Positions 1 to 15,484 of a stretch of 64,000 nucleotides of DNA are shown piece by piece. Position 1 is the stretch's first letter, and the number at the start of each line of letters is the position of its first letter. The translations under genes were made by a program, and so were the position numbers. The notes beneath the pieces are model-generated. The model was not told the DNA's origin. It saw nothing but the letters and a program-made list of their open reading frames with translations, and searched no databases. The stretch is from NCBI GenBank assembly GCA_963978895.1, contig OZ022243.1, forward strand, positions 2,018,814 through 2,082,813, given 5' to 3'. This DNA is from Erpobdella octoculata (lineage: Eukaryota; Annelida; Clitellata; Hirudinida; Erpobdellidae).

Positions 1-340
1 GTTCCCGGTCGCTTTTCCGCTCTCGGTCGTTTTCCAGCTCCCGGTCGCTTTCCCGCTCAGAAGTTTTGTTATCGATTTTCTCTCTTGCTCGCGTTTCCTT
101 CCAAGCTTGCTCTCCCGATTCCAGTCGCTTTCCGCGTTCCCGGTCGCTTTCCGCGTTCCCGGTCGCTTTCCGCGTTCCCGGTCGCTTTCCCGTTCCCGGT
201 CGCTTTCCCGTTCCCGGTCGCTTTCCCGTTCCCGGTCGCTTTCCCGTTCCCGCTCACGCTTGCTCTCCCGTTCCCGGTCATGCTTGCTTTCCCATTCCCG
301 GTCACGGTTGCTCTCCCGTTCCCGTCCCCGTTCACGCTCA
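1..340 (-). repeat. GC-rich 18-19 bp minisatellite, Helitron-associated
   Basis: Tandem copies of an 18-19 bp unit (cgctttcccgttcccggt, with a cgctttccgcgttcccggt variant) fill this stretch. The reverse complement matches the 'gcgaccgggagcgggaaa' arrays at about 1100-1260 and 55400-55600. Those arrays lie just upstream of a Helitron-like 3' hairpin, so this is probably the same element family in minus orientation with its 3' end beyond the left edge. The long arginine/serine-rich open frames here are by-products of the repeat, not genes. Confidence 0.8.
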
Positions 341-404
341 TTTTCTCTTTTCCATTCTTTCATAACTTCTGTTAGCCTACAAGTAAATTAAAAACGAATT
401 TTTA

Positions 405-745
405 AAACCAATGCTTTTATATGTAATTAAAACACAAATTTTGCAATCAATTTTTTATTATATTACTCTTTTATTTTATGTTAAAGTCGAAATATCTTAA
501 TTATATCAAAATATCGAAATTAATTAAAATTATCTAAATTTATTGACTTATTGTAAAACTAATAATTGAATATTGCATTGTCTTCTATTTTAAGCATGTA
601 TGCAAAATTTGAAAAAATCTATCATCAGGAAGTGACTCAAAAATTGATTGCAAGATTTGAAACAGACAGAGAAACAAACAGACAGACAGAGAAACAGAGA
701 CGACGAGTTAATAAAAGCATTGGTAATAATAATAAAAATATCATC
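405..745 (+). repeat. dispersed repeat copy (Helitron-like family body)
   Basis: The segment about 541-745 (ttgacttattgtaaaact... through a gacagagaaaca-type minirepeat to ttaataaaagcattgg) recurs at about 980-1110 on the plus strand and, inverted, at about 50490-50705, with a shorter piece at 52560-52618. The part at 370-480 recurs inverted at about 50890-51000. Copies differ mainly in the purine-rich minirepeat. No coding potential is credible. Confidence 0.75.
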
Positions 746-869
746 AAAAAGCATCGAATTTAAATATCTCAACTATTTTCATGAAAATTTCGTACACGCT
801 TGAGAATCGCGGTCAGTGAGTGTGGTTCGTGTTAACTTGGTAAAATAGTCTGCCAGTTGGTTAGCGTTT

Positions 870-962
870 TGTGGTCAAGAAAACCCTCAAGAAAACCCTC
901 AAGAAAACCCCCAAGAAAACCCTCAAGAAAACCCTCAAGAAACCCCTCGATAAAATCCTCAA
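870..962 (+). repeat. 12-bp tandem repeat (aagaaaaccctc)n
   Basis: About seven copies of a 12-bp unit, aagaaaaccctc, degenerate at the right end, lead directly into the dispersed repeat body at about 965. The same junction, with a single unit, is seen inverted near 50690-50710, so the array is an expansion inside the repeat family. It resembles but is not a telomeric repeat. Confidence 0.75.
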
Positions 963-964
963 GA

Positions 965-1319
965 AAATTAACTCAATAAATTGACTTATTGTAAAACTAA
1001 TAATTGAATATTGCATTGTCTTCTATCTTGAGCATGTATGCAAAATTTGAAAAAAATCTATCATCAGGAAGTGACTCAAAAATTGATTGCAAGATTTGAA
1101 ACGGGAAAGCGACCCGGAACGGACAGTGAGTGGGAGCGGGAATGCGACACGGAACGGACAGCGAGCGGGAGCGGGAATGCGACCGGCAGCGGGAAAACGA
1201 CCGAAAACGGGAAAGCGAACAGGAGTGGGAAAGCAGGTGGGAAAGGAAACGGGAGAGAAAGAGACAAACATTAGAAAAACCTCTAAAAAAACCCGGGCAA
1301 CGCCGGGTATCTCCGCTAG
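965..1319 (+). mobile_element. non-autonomous Helitron-like element, 3' part
   Basis: The body (965-1105) is followed by a 'gcgacc/gagcgggaa' minisatellite (about 1100-1260) and then a terminal hairpin. The stem ACCCGG (1291-1296) pairs with CCGGGT (1303-1308) around the loop GCAACG, and the element ends in CTAG at 1316-1319, followed by T. A short hairpin about ten bases before CTRR, with insertion before T, is the diagnostic 3' end of Helitrons. A second copy with the same end lies at 55253-55643. No Rep/helicase coding sequence is visible, so the element is non-autonomous. The 5' TC end was not located. Confidence 0.7.
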
Positions 1320-1400
1320 TACATACATAAACACAGACACACATACATGCACACACACATACATACATACACACATACATACGCACATACATATATATAT

Positions 1401-1540
1401 AGTTCCCGCTCGCTCACCCGCTCCGCTCATTTTGTGACGGATTTCAAAAAATTTTTCTCTATATTTGATTCCCCTTGACTCTCAAGATTGTGTGAAATTT
1501 TCATTACGATCGGATGAATGGTGTAGCAATGCATAAACGC
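1401..1540 (-). mobile_element. Helitron-like fragment, inverted relative to neighbour
   Basis: The reverse complement contains 'atgcattgctacaccatt' and 'gatcgtaatgaaa', matching the segment at 55255-55380 that precedes the Helitron-like 3' end there. It runs into a short piece of the purine-rich minisatellite at 1401-1430, then stops at (TA)/(CATA) repeats without its own hairpin. It is a truncated copy facing the 965-1319 element. Confidence 0.6.
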
Positions 1541-1759
<219 letters not shown>

Positions 1760-1980
1760 CTTTTGATGTTTTTATACACTCGAAATCCAATTTTTTAAAT
1801 TTTCAATTGAAGAAAAAAACAGCAGTTTCATTTTATAAAAATAATTTGAAATTTATTTAACAAATTAAAAACAATAATTATTAAAAGTATATTGTTTTTT
1901 TTTATTTCAAGTACCATAACTGCGATTTTGTCATTTTTACTTAATGTAATTTGATTGGCATATGTTGCGTTATCAACTGT

Positions 1981-2279
<299 letters not shown>

Positions 2280-2392
2280 TTTTTATACGTAATAAGATAA
2301 AAACAGAAACGTAATCTTCTACTTAAGACTGTATAAATTGAAACTCAGAAAAAAAATTTTGAAAATAAAATATAAAACATTTTCTTAGTAAC

Positions 2393-4004
2393 CTGCACTT
2401 CCAGAATATCCAGAAACATTTAAAACGTATTTCGAACTTGGAGAGCCAATTGAAAAATTGAGATAGTTAGCATTCGCAGAGCATCCATCAAGAACTTCAA
2501 TTTCTATTCTTAATTTATAACTATTTTTATTGCTCAATTCATAAAGCAAAGCATTACCTGCAATTCACAGTTTAGTAATTTTAGATAAAATATGATTTTT
2601 GTTCTGAATAACTTGTTTAAAACTTTTTTTATTAAAATTTGTTACTATAAAAATATAATAAAACATACCAAGCCAATACTCCCCGTTAACGTTCCCAAAT
2701 CCATTTTCATAATCCACCCACCCTCTAAAGAAATTTATTGATCCATCCATACGACGTTGAATTACCTGTGTTACAATTAACACAACAACAATGAATATTA
2801 ATAAATTAGTTCATAGTAATTTCTGTATAAACGACTAACTGTGTATTTAGAGCTACTTGACAATATTTCACAATACACTGGCTTAATCAGGTTACCGACT
2901 TTCATCCAATACACGCCGCTGGCTGCTGAAGTACTGCCTGGTACATCACTGCAGTCTTCAATTTCTAAATATTGGTAATAGTTGAATATTTAATTAATAA
3001 CATATGTATTTGAAAAATGTCTTATTTTGTAAATTTCAAACTAAATCACCTCTAAAGTAGAAAACTAAATCCGAAGAAGAAGGAATCTTTTAAGAACAAT
3101 TCATAATTACTAACTTTTAAGCACCATAAAATAAATAATTTTAAGTATAACTTAAAAATTAATTTTTTTAGGAATACTTGCTTTACAATAAAAAATTTAA
3201 AATACTTATTTTAAAGTTCAGTTAAAAATAAATTACTGATGAATAAAACATTCGCACATGCCATGTAAACGTTGAAGTCCTCTCTATTTAAAATGGTGTG
3301 CATCATTTTCATATTGAGCAAACTTTTTTAATATATTTATTTAATTTTGTACTATTGTGTAACTAACACTAATTAATAATATTTAATACTAATTAAGACT
3401 AATTAAAACTAATCAATACTAATCAATACTAATTATAACTAATTAATACTAATTAATACTAATTAATACCAATTAATAGTATTTAATCATTAATACTATT
3501 TAATAATTAATACTAATTAATACTAATTAATACCGTGTAATAAATTCCCGTTTCTTTGTTAGTTACCAGTGTCAGATTTTGAGAAAAACACGGTCGATCA
3601 AACATCTGGCATGTACCGTACACTTGCTGATAATTGAACCCCAAGCAGGTTTTTATTTCTCCGACGAGATAAAGATTAGCAGGATTAAGATTCAGTAGAT
3701 ATGAGTTTGTTTCATCAGAAATTATTATTCCATAATCGGTATAGTACAAAATATACGATGATAACGGTAATTGGGTGTTAAAAGTTATTTCTTGATTGAG
3801 GCCAGTTGAAGCACATCTGTTTGCACACTGAAGTTGTGATGACACTTCCAATTCATCGTAAGGTTTCACAGTGCAGCTTAATGGTTTGCTGCTGTTGCCG
3901 CTTAAAAAACGTTTTGTAAACAATTTTTTGCCGTTCGTTTGTATGGCATCGCAACAATATAAGCTTTGAGTGAAAAATAAATACATGTAATAGATAAAAA
4001 TCAT
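2393..4004 (-). CDS. fibrinogen-related protein (FREP), copy A, last exon missing
   Basis: Probably a secreted lectin-like recognition protein. Exons on the minus strand: 4004-3534 (signal peptide plus a PAN/apple-like domain with CANRC and CLGFNY motifs), 3086-3050, 2964-2840 (fibrinogen start, DCSDVPGS...GVYW, VYCEI), 2765-2669 ([23 protein letters not shown]) and 2557-2393 (LRIEIE, GYSGSAG). Phases agree throughout, and lengths 37/125/97/165 match copies C and E exactly. The final 248-nt exon carrying the Ca-binding DND, WWY and C-terminus is not found between 1 and 2392, which is repeats. The copy is therefore truncated, or its last exon lies beyond the window. Each exon is open, so decay appears recent. 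Function is inferred from invertebrate FREPs. Confidence 0.8.
3355..3530. repeat. degenerate ~10-bp tandem repeat (actaattaat)
   Basis: Repeated actaattaat/actaattaaa units run through the first intron of FREP copy A and end at its exon 1 donor. This is a simple AT-rich expansion. Confidence 0.8.
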
Positions 4005-4159
4005 TTTAATTAAGTTTGTTAAGCAATTTTAACAACTCGTGTTCACAGCTTTTTACTAGTAATATTTTAGAAATTTGTAATTTAATAAAATACATTAAAT
4101 TATATATATATGTTTCAATCTAACTGATTACAAGTTATTCTGTCTTGCTTTATCATGTT

Positions 4160-4466
4160 AATGAATTTTATCGTACTTTTACATGGGGACAAGTTGTCAT
4201 CCTCTATAATAGTTTTGTCATGTGAATGAAACGCACTGTATAATTTTACGTGGAGACAAATTGTCATCCTCTATAAAAGTTCTTCAATTGTTTAACAAAT
4301 ATCGGATAGAGCATCATAGAGCTGACAAATTTGAAATAATCAATAAATTTATGTCGACAGTTTTCGGTTGTCACAATGTTGTCGGGTTCTCTTTTACAGA
4401 AGAAACAAACCTTATGACAGAAATTCAACCTTATGACAGAAATTCAACCTTATGACAGAAATTCAA
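4160..4466. repeat. short tandem duplications upstream of FREP copy A
   Basis: Two ~65-bp units sharing 'acaagttgtcatcctctata' lie at about 4170-4280. Three copies of a 19-bp unit (ttatgacagaaattcaacc) lie at about 4410-4466. The rest of 4005-5759 is AT-rich with no recognisable gene; it may contain the FREP A promoter, but no element stands out. Confidence 0.7.
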
Positions 4467-4699
4467 AAAATTAAAGTTCTGAATTTATTTGCCAGCGTTC
4501 GGGTACGCTAGAATTTATGTTTTCCTAGTAACTGAAAACGCGACAAGTTTGCAAGGCTGTTTGTCTTTTTATTCAGAGTAGTGTGAAAAAGTTCAATAAA
4601 ACTAGTTCTAAATTTATAAAATCATTGCTATGAAAGCTGCGGTGTCATTTTGAGAATTTTGAAAAAAAAAATTATTTTATTCCAGAGGTCGACATCGAC

Positions 4700-4810
4700 A
4701 TGGATCTATTGTTGGCGACCCAACTCAACCCAACTCACCACTTTCTCAACCCAACCCAGCCCGACCCACCTGAAAAATTTAATTTTCTTACCCAACCCAG
4801 CCCATGTCCA
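4700..4810. repeat. CCCAACTCA-type low-complexity repeat
   Basis: Repeated caaccca/cccaactca pentamer-like units. A similar G/T-rich tract (gttgggttgagttgagttg) on the opposite strand occurs at about 52320-52480, so this belongs to a dispersed low-complexity repeat. Confidence 0.6.
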
Positions 4811-4934
4811 CCTCATTTTATATCTTTTTTATAAATTTTTTGAATTAAGTTTTTTTTATTTTCAGATCTTTATTTTCCACACACACAAAATTCTTTCTTC
4901 ATCACAAAACATTGATGTTTGAAGTCTATCATGA

Positions 4935-5075
4935 TGTACATAAAATGTACAGTTACGTTTAATATAATGTACAGTAACATTCAACAAAATGTTAAGTGAC
5001 GTTTAATAGAATGTACAGTGATGTTTAACAGAATGTACGGTGATGATTAACAGAATGTGCAGTGACGTTTACGTT
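4935..5075. repeat. 22-bp degenerate tandem repeat
   Basis: Six or so copies of a unit close to aatgtacagtgacgtttaac, each diverged by a few bases. Nothing else is recognised between 5076 and 5759. Confidence 0.75.
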
Positions 5076-5759
5076 GACATTTAAAAGGACATATGTTGAC
5101 GTTGAATTTTTAGTTCGTTAGAAAAACTACTTTCGGTTTGAACAGACAGGTAAAATAATTGGAAATATCACGTGGTGCTGTGCAAGTGTTCAGTATTCAC
5201 TGTTCAGATTTTCAAATTCATTTCCATTTGCTATTGTTGACAACTTTGACAACATTTTGTATTGAAATGAATAGCGTATGCTGAACAGGGTTTGAAAGAA
5301 TTTAAAACAAGCAAAGAGTCAGCAAAATATTTATTTCATAGCAAAAGCATGAAGCATATTTGTTTAAAAAGCTACGTTTAACTACAACATGTGGAAAAAA
5401 CGTAGCTGCAGTTCTTGCTTCGAAGATTTGTTCCGTCTTCTACAATCATCCTATCTATGCATCACATATTTATGAATTACTATTTCTAGTGTGAAATTCA
5501 ATTTCAATGTGCCACGACCTGAAAAATACAAAAAAAGCATATACATTATTTTTTGTCATTTTAAATTTAGGTAGTGCCAGGCCGTACCTGTGCATATACT
5601 TGAGACAAGTGGTTTATTCGCAGCATACAGGTGAATTCAAAATCAGCATTAATCTTTGCTCAAAGAACTTCCTTGCATAAACGACAACTTTTGTCGAACA
5701 ACCACTATTACAAAGCATAGGGTTGGTTTTTAGTGACAAAAATTAATGTATTGAATAGT

Positions 5760-6177
5760 TTAGCAAACAAATAACGTATAAGACAATTCCATTTCTTTGG
5801 CCGTAATCAATGCCAGACTTTCCGAAAGACATGGCTGATCGTATAATTGACACGTTCCAAATAGTTGATCATAATTGAATCCCAGACAAATATTAAGTTT
5901 TCCAACGCTAGAAAGATTAGCTAGATAACGATTCAGTAGGTATGAGTTTTGTCCATTAGAAATTATTGTTCCACGATCGGTGTAGTACAAATTGTATGAA
6001 GATACTGGTAACTCACTGTTGAAGATTATTTCTTGATTGAGGCCAACTGAAGCGCATTGATTTGCACATTCATTATTTGATGACACTTTCAACTCAGCAT
6101 AAGACTTCGACGTGCAACTCAACAATTTGCTGTTTTCGTCATCAAGAAGGTTTTTTATGAAGAACTTTTCAGTCATC
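5760..6177 (-). pseudogene. FREP copy B: orphan PAN-like first exon
   Basis: An open frame on the minus strand is clearly homologous to exon 1 of copies A, C and E (CANQCASVGLNQEI, CLGFNYDQLFGTCQLY). It lacks the hydrophobic signal peptide, with an in-frame stop just upstream of MTEKFF. The donor seen in the other copies (xCG|GTA) reads ACGTTA here, so the GT is lost. No fibrinogen exons follow between 4005 and 5759. It is best read as a partial duplicate left by unequal exchange; a short secreted or cytosolic product cannot be excluded but is unlikely. Confidence 0.75.
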
Positions 6178-6179
6178 AA

Positions 6180-7036
6180 GAAAATTTACAACAAGCACAG
6201 AACATAAAGATCACAAAGTTGTAATAGAATTTTTTTTTGTTAAATACAGTTTAAACAAGCTTTGGAAAATAAAATGATCCGGCTTCTATCATAAAATAAT
6301 TTTTTTAAATATATTTTTTTACTTAAATGCTTCAGGAATTTATAAAGAATTAAAAAAAAATTCTTTTATTTACATGTGTATAGAACCAATTGTCAATTAT
6401 TTTGTGTGATAGTTCTTCTACTCTTTGTGTATTTGAACTGATAACTTTTATATAATTAATATATTTTATTCATTAATTTCTAAACTGTATAATTTTGTTT
6501 TTCTTAAAGTTAATTATTAAAAAAATTCAATTTTATAAATCATTTTTTTTAACAGAATCATGAACAATTTGTTGAAAATCAGTTATTTACTTAAATACGT
6601 GTACGACGGATGTACATTTTTTAACTGCACACACGACAGGTAAACACAATTAAACATTGAATGACAGTTTTTATTTTCAAAACTTATTTTTACATAATTT
6701 TTGTTTTTTAGTGTTTTAAGATTATAATAATAAATTTTCCAGATTACAAAAAACGTAGTTATTGCAAGTATAATTTTTACGTTTAATTTGTTTTACTATA
6801 TTTTAACGCACAAGAGATCTAGAATGGAAATTTGTTTTATTCAGCAATGAATAAAACTAAATTAAACCTGATATTTTTCAAAAACTCGACTAATTTTGAA
6901 AAGTTTGTTAAGTGCAATCAAATTTAAACTGTGCATAAAATGTTGGAAATAACTAAAAAAATCTATTTTTTTAATTTTTTTTCTTATCACGTTTTTAAGT
7001 TTAATGTCTGAGTTTTGATGTTTTCCTAGTAAAATT
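6180..7036. other. AT-rich intergenic stretch, nothing recognised
   Basis: About 75% or more A/T with poly-T and poly-A runs and no convincing open frame. It separates orphan exon B from the end of FREP copy C and presumably contains that gene's polyadenylation region. Confidence 0.6.
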
Positions 7037-8937
<1,901 letters not shown>

Positions 8938-9003
8938 TTTTTGAACTATTTCTAGCCAATTGCTCAATTCCAAAAATTTAAGTGACGTTCTACAAATATA
9001 CAA

Positions 9004-10077
9004 AATTATTTTTCTGTATTTCTGATTTGTTTATTTAAAAAAAACAGTTTATAATAATTTCAACTGAAAATTATATTCTTAGATGAAGCATTCATAAACT
9101 TCTAAAAAAAAAATTTCTACAGGCTTTTTTCATCTTATTTATATTGAAAATATTGGCAAGTTGTTTGTTTACAAAACCATTAGCAACTGACGTTTACCAA
9201 GAAACCAACTTGGTACTAGCTGGGAAGTTTAACAAAAAGTAATAAAACGTACCGTGAAGATTCGCGTAATCGAAAACTAAAGTTTAAAGAGATTTACTTT
9301 AATTTTTATTAATTTTGCTTTTGTCTATTTCATAGATTTGTTTAGTGCAGTTTTGTAAACTTGTTTTTTAAAAGGCTGCTAAATAAAACACTTTGGCTAG
9401 CGGCTGAGGAGAAGAAGTCGAAAATTAGACATCGTAGAGATTTTCTGGTAAATTTTGTTTCTAAATTTTAATATAAAAATTTTTATTAAAAAACTAACAA
9501 CTAACAATAATTTAGGTTTAACTGGTTTTGTTTTGATTTTTATAAATACTTTCATTTACTTATAATTTTTATTACTATTTTCTTAAATCAATTTCCGAGT
9601 CACTTCTTGATAATAAAGTTTATTTTTCAAATTTTGTTTACATGTTCTTGTTTAAAGACAATGAATTATGTTTTCTGCAGTAAGTAGTTTTTAAAAAAAT
9701 ATTTTTTTGAAAAAGAAAAAAAATGTAAAAAATATTTTTTAAACTTGAGTTTTAATCAAATAAAAGCATTTGGCTCATAAAAAGTTGTTTTATAGCATTC
9801 ACTTGTTTTAGCTCAAAAGAATTTAAACTAAGCAGCAAATTTAATACTTAACTTTATGACACACAACTTAATGGCCACTTCATTTCACACACATGGCGTC
9901 TACTGGATCCGACATTATACTAAACAATTTATAGCAAATCGTTGAACAATAAAGTTATTAAATAACTTATTACTATGCAACTTAAAATGAGATATCGGGC
10001 GATTAAGAGTTACTAATAAACTTTTCAGAAAAAAAATATGAAAACAGACAATAGTTTTATTCATTCTCTCAATTACT
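9004..10077. other. intergenic region with one degenerate repeat copy
   Basis: AT-rich and mostly featureless. At about 9589-9670 a diverged, inverted copy of the Helitron-like body repeat can be recognised (aatcaatttccgagtcac..., cf. 50580-50660). It may include the FREP copy C promoter, but no specific element is evident. Confidence 0.5.
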
Positions 10078-10640
10078 GAGTTCCCAAATAATGTTGCTTG
10101 TGTTCATGGCAACGAAGGCTGCCACATTTGCTACATTCGTCTTACGAGCAACTGCACGTGAGCGAACAACACATCGCCCCTTTCATGTTGTCGTTGCAGT
10201 CGTATAATATATTGGCAGCAATTGACTTCACTGCAAATCCACGTGAAAATTTCGTGTCGGTTCCTCATTAGACGATTGGTTTCTTCGAGGAAGAGATTTT
10301 CTGATAATTCAATAAAGAATAGACGCCTCTTGTGTCTCTTTTCAGCGTGGTAATAATCATTGTGCTTGCAGCACTGCACTAAACGACAAATGCATCAACA
10401 GCTTCTGCATCGATCGTGTTGAAGAAAAACGTCACAGGCCAACGTCGCGATTTGCGCTTTGAAAATTATTAACCAGCGAGGTGGTCCAAGTTATCGACAC
10501 CAGATTTGGTTGCATTGTGAGTGCTCGAGCAAAGTCGCTTAGAACTCACAAGATGCCCGCAAAGATATACTTTATCATTCGCATCATATTGGTACCTATA
10601 AGAGACAATGGCGTCAAATTTTTTGCTCCACCGTAAAAGA
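10078..10640 (-). pseudogene. piggyBac-like transposase relic (C-terminal part)
   Basis: Read on the minus strand, with several stops and frame changes, the segment contains SGVDNLDHL, then RKSRRWPVTFFFNTIDAEAV. It ends in a cysteine/histidine cluster, ECSKCGSLRCHEHK. These match the order of features at the end of piggyBac transposases: GVD..D, the RRWP..FFN block and the C-terminal zinc-binding region. In-frame stops after 'HLAG' and within later segments show it is dead. No terminal repeats were found. An 82-codon open frame inside it is an out-of-frame by-product. Confidence 0.75.
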
Positions 10641-11299
10641 GGTTTTTTGTTTTAAATGAAACATATCATCAATCATCAATCACAGCATTTGCTTCCCCTC
10701 CCTGATTTTCAGAATTAAAATTTTTCTCTCTTACAGTTGTACTATATAACTTTTTAATTTTAACTTAACCTAATTTAGTGATGATTTAATGAGCATTTCA
10801 CGGATTTTTGTGTGTAGACAATTTAATATCTGAGCTCGATGCTAGATTTACTAATAACAACAGAGTATTGAATTGTGTATCCGAAATACAATTAGCAAAC
10901 TCGTGGTTCTTTACCCTACTACCCTACTAGTGGTATCGATGCAATGTTGATTGCATCACAGCTATCTACAACAAATTTGTCTTTTACAATCGTTAGAAAT
11001 TGGTTCAACTTTGATAACTAATCACAATATTCAAAGACATTGGTTAGCCATTTTCTAAATAGTCTTAGTAAGCTTCTCATTGCTCAGAGTGATCGAACCT
11101 TGTTCTGACATTGCTGGTGACTTGAGTTGAAAACGAACAAATATTCGGCTGCATGAAACAAGCTCAAAGATAACTTAAAAAGCAGATGTGAAAAACAACT
11201 ATTTGACCTCAAAAAGTGTTTTTGATAATAATTGTTATTAACAAAGTTTATCGTCTATGTTCATCAATGTAATGATTTTATGCCATAAGTCATTTTCTT
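10641..11299. other. intergenic, nothing recognised
   Basis: AT-rich sequence without a credible frame, repeat or RNA. It separates the piggyBac relic from FREP fragment D. Confidence 0.5.
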
Positions 11300-11936
11300 T
11301 GAACCATTATCTGACAGAATTTGATTCGTTTATAAGATTTAAAAAAAATCCAGTATATATTTTTTCTGCTCTTAGTAGAAGGGTTGGTAAAATAAAAACC
11401 GTTCAGATTTGAATCAGTACAACAACGATACCACCAGGCTCCCATACGATCAACTGCACAGTTATATGGACAATCATTTTATCATTGTCGTAGGTTGTAT
11501 AAACTTCATTTCGCTGTGATAAAACAAGGAATCACCTGAATTTTGTTGGAAGGTTTTCTTAAAATAAATAAATAAAACTAAGTTACAATTTCTGAAATCT
11601 CTTATTTAAGTAATTTCGGTCTCTTCATGTTTCATAATAAACATTAAAGAAATGACAAAAGTTTATCATATACGGTTAATTAAATAATTAACACACGGTA
11701 ATTCTAAAAACTGAATACACTAAAAAAAAATAACAATTAAATTCTATTTATTTATATAAGCTTGCAGATCCAGAATATCCTGATGCTTCCAAACGGTATT
11801 TCGAACTTGGAAAACCAATTGTAAATTTATGATACTCAGCATAAGCACTGCTACTATAGAAATATTCTATTTCAACTCTCAAACTATAACTGTTTTTATT
11901 TGTTAAACTGTAGAGAAAATGATTGCCTGCAATTAA
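11300..11936 (-). pseudogene. FREP copy D: 3' two-exon fragment
   Basis: Minus-strand homology to the last two FREP exons. About 11936-11765 encodes NSYSLRVEIEYFYSSSAYAEY...GYSGSAS. About 11548-11300 resembles the WWY-containing final exon but with frameshifts around the DND motif. The donor after the first piece is GCAAGC instead of GCAGGT, so splicing is probably lost. No upstream exons exist before copy E ends at 12225. This is a remnant of a fifth array member. Confidence 0.75.
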
Positions 11937-12224
11937 ACATTTTAACTAATATTCAATATATGAAACTATTTGTAATTTTATCATTTTATATGCTTAATAA
12001 AAAAATTTTACAAATGTGAAATTGTTTAAATACCATTAAACAAAAGTGCACAGCACATACAAACTATTTTTTACTCAATTAATTTTAAAAATATTGTAAA
12101 ATGCAATCTAAATTCGAAATGTTTTAAAAAACTACAAAAAGCGTTTTGGATAGTTTTTTTCAATTTATTCCTTATTTGAGTTTATTGTCTAAATTCATCC
12201 ATTTGATGTTCTCATAGCAAAAAA

Positions 12225-15099
<2,875 letters not shown>

Positions 15100-15255
15100 T
15101 GTTGTGAATGAATGATCTTCGGACTTTTTAGTATCTTTTGGTGGCCATTGTTGACTCGAGAGTTTCTCCGAGACTGTGTTGCCGATGTTTCTGTATTCTA
15201 CTTTGTACTTTAATTAAACGGTTTTGTATCAAATAAAAGTCAATTAATCACAACA
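15100..15255 (+). repeat. copia 5' LTR
   Basis: 156 bp, begins TGTTGTGAATG and ends ATCACAACA. It contains AATAAA in 'atcaaataaaagtc', a plausible polyadenylation signal near the R/U5 region. Confidence 0.95.
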
Positions 15256-15272
15256 GGTTATGGGCCCAGACC
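15256..15272 (+). other. copia primer binding site (initiator tRNA-Met type)
   Basis: The sequence immediately after the LTR is GGTTATGGGCCCAGACC. It is complementary to the anticodon stem-loop of eukaryotic initiator tRNA-Met (CUGGGCCCAUAACC). Drosophila copia is known to prime from the cleaved 5' half of that tRNA, and this site fits the same mechanism. Confidence 0.85.
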
Positions 15273-15484
15273 GCCTAGGACGCTTTTAGATTCGGTTTTC
15301 GAGTTAATTGCGAGTTTCTTGATTTTTTTGAACTAGTCGTCTTAACTCTTAAGTAATTAGTAAGTAGTTACTAAAAGTTCGAACGATTAACGAGTTTGAT
15401 AAGATACCGTTGAAGTTGAGAACGTTTTGTGAAAGGTTTTTTGATCAAGTTTTTTTGTTGCTTCACGAACGTTTTATAGTTGAA

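Noticed and set aside
69..391. Arginine/serine-rich and Gly/Asn-rich open frames on both strands
   Set aside because: All six frames are open because the sequence is an 18-19 bp tandem repeat; no start context, splice sites or homology.
566..763. 65-codon open frame rich in Arg/Gln/Glu
   Set aside because: It lies wholly inside a dispersed repeat that recurs, with changed frame and length, at 980-1110 and 50490-50705.
870..962. CRISPR-like or telomere-like short repeat array
   Set aside because: Direct 12-bp units without unique spacers, in an intron-bearing eukaryotic genome; an internal expansion of a dispersed repeat.
10131..10379. 82-codon minus-strand frame as a gene
   Set aside because: It is the wrong frame of a decayed piggyBac transposase; the homologous motifs lie in other frames with stops.
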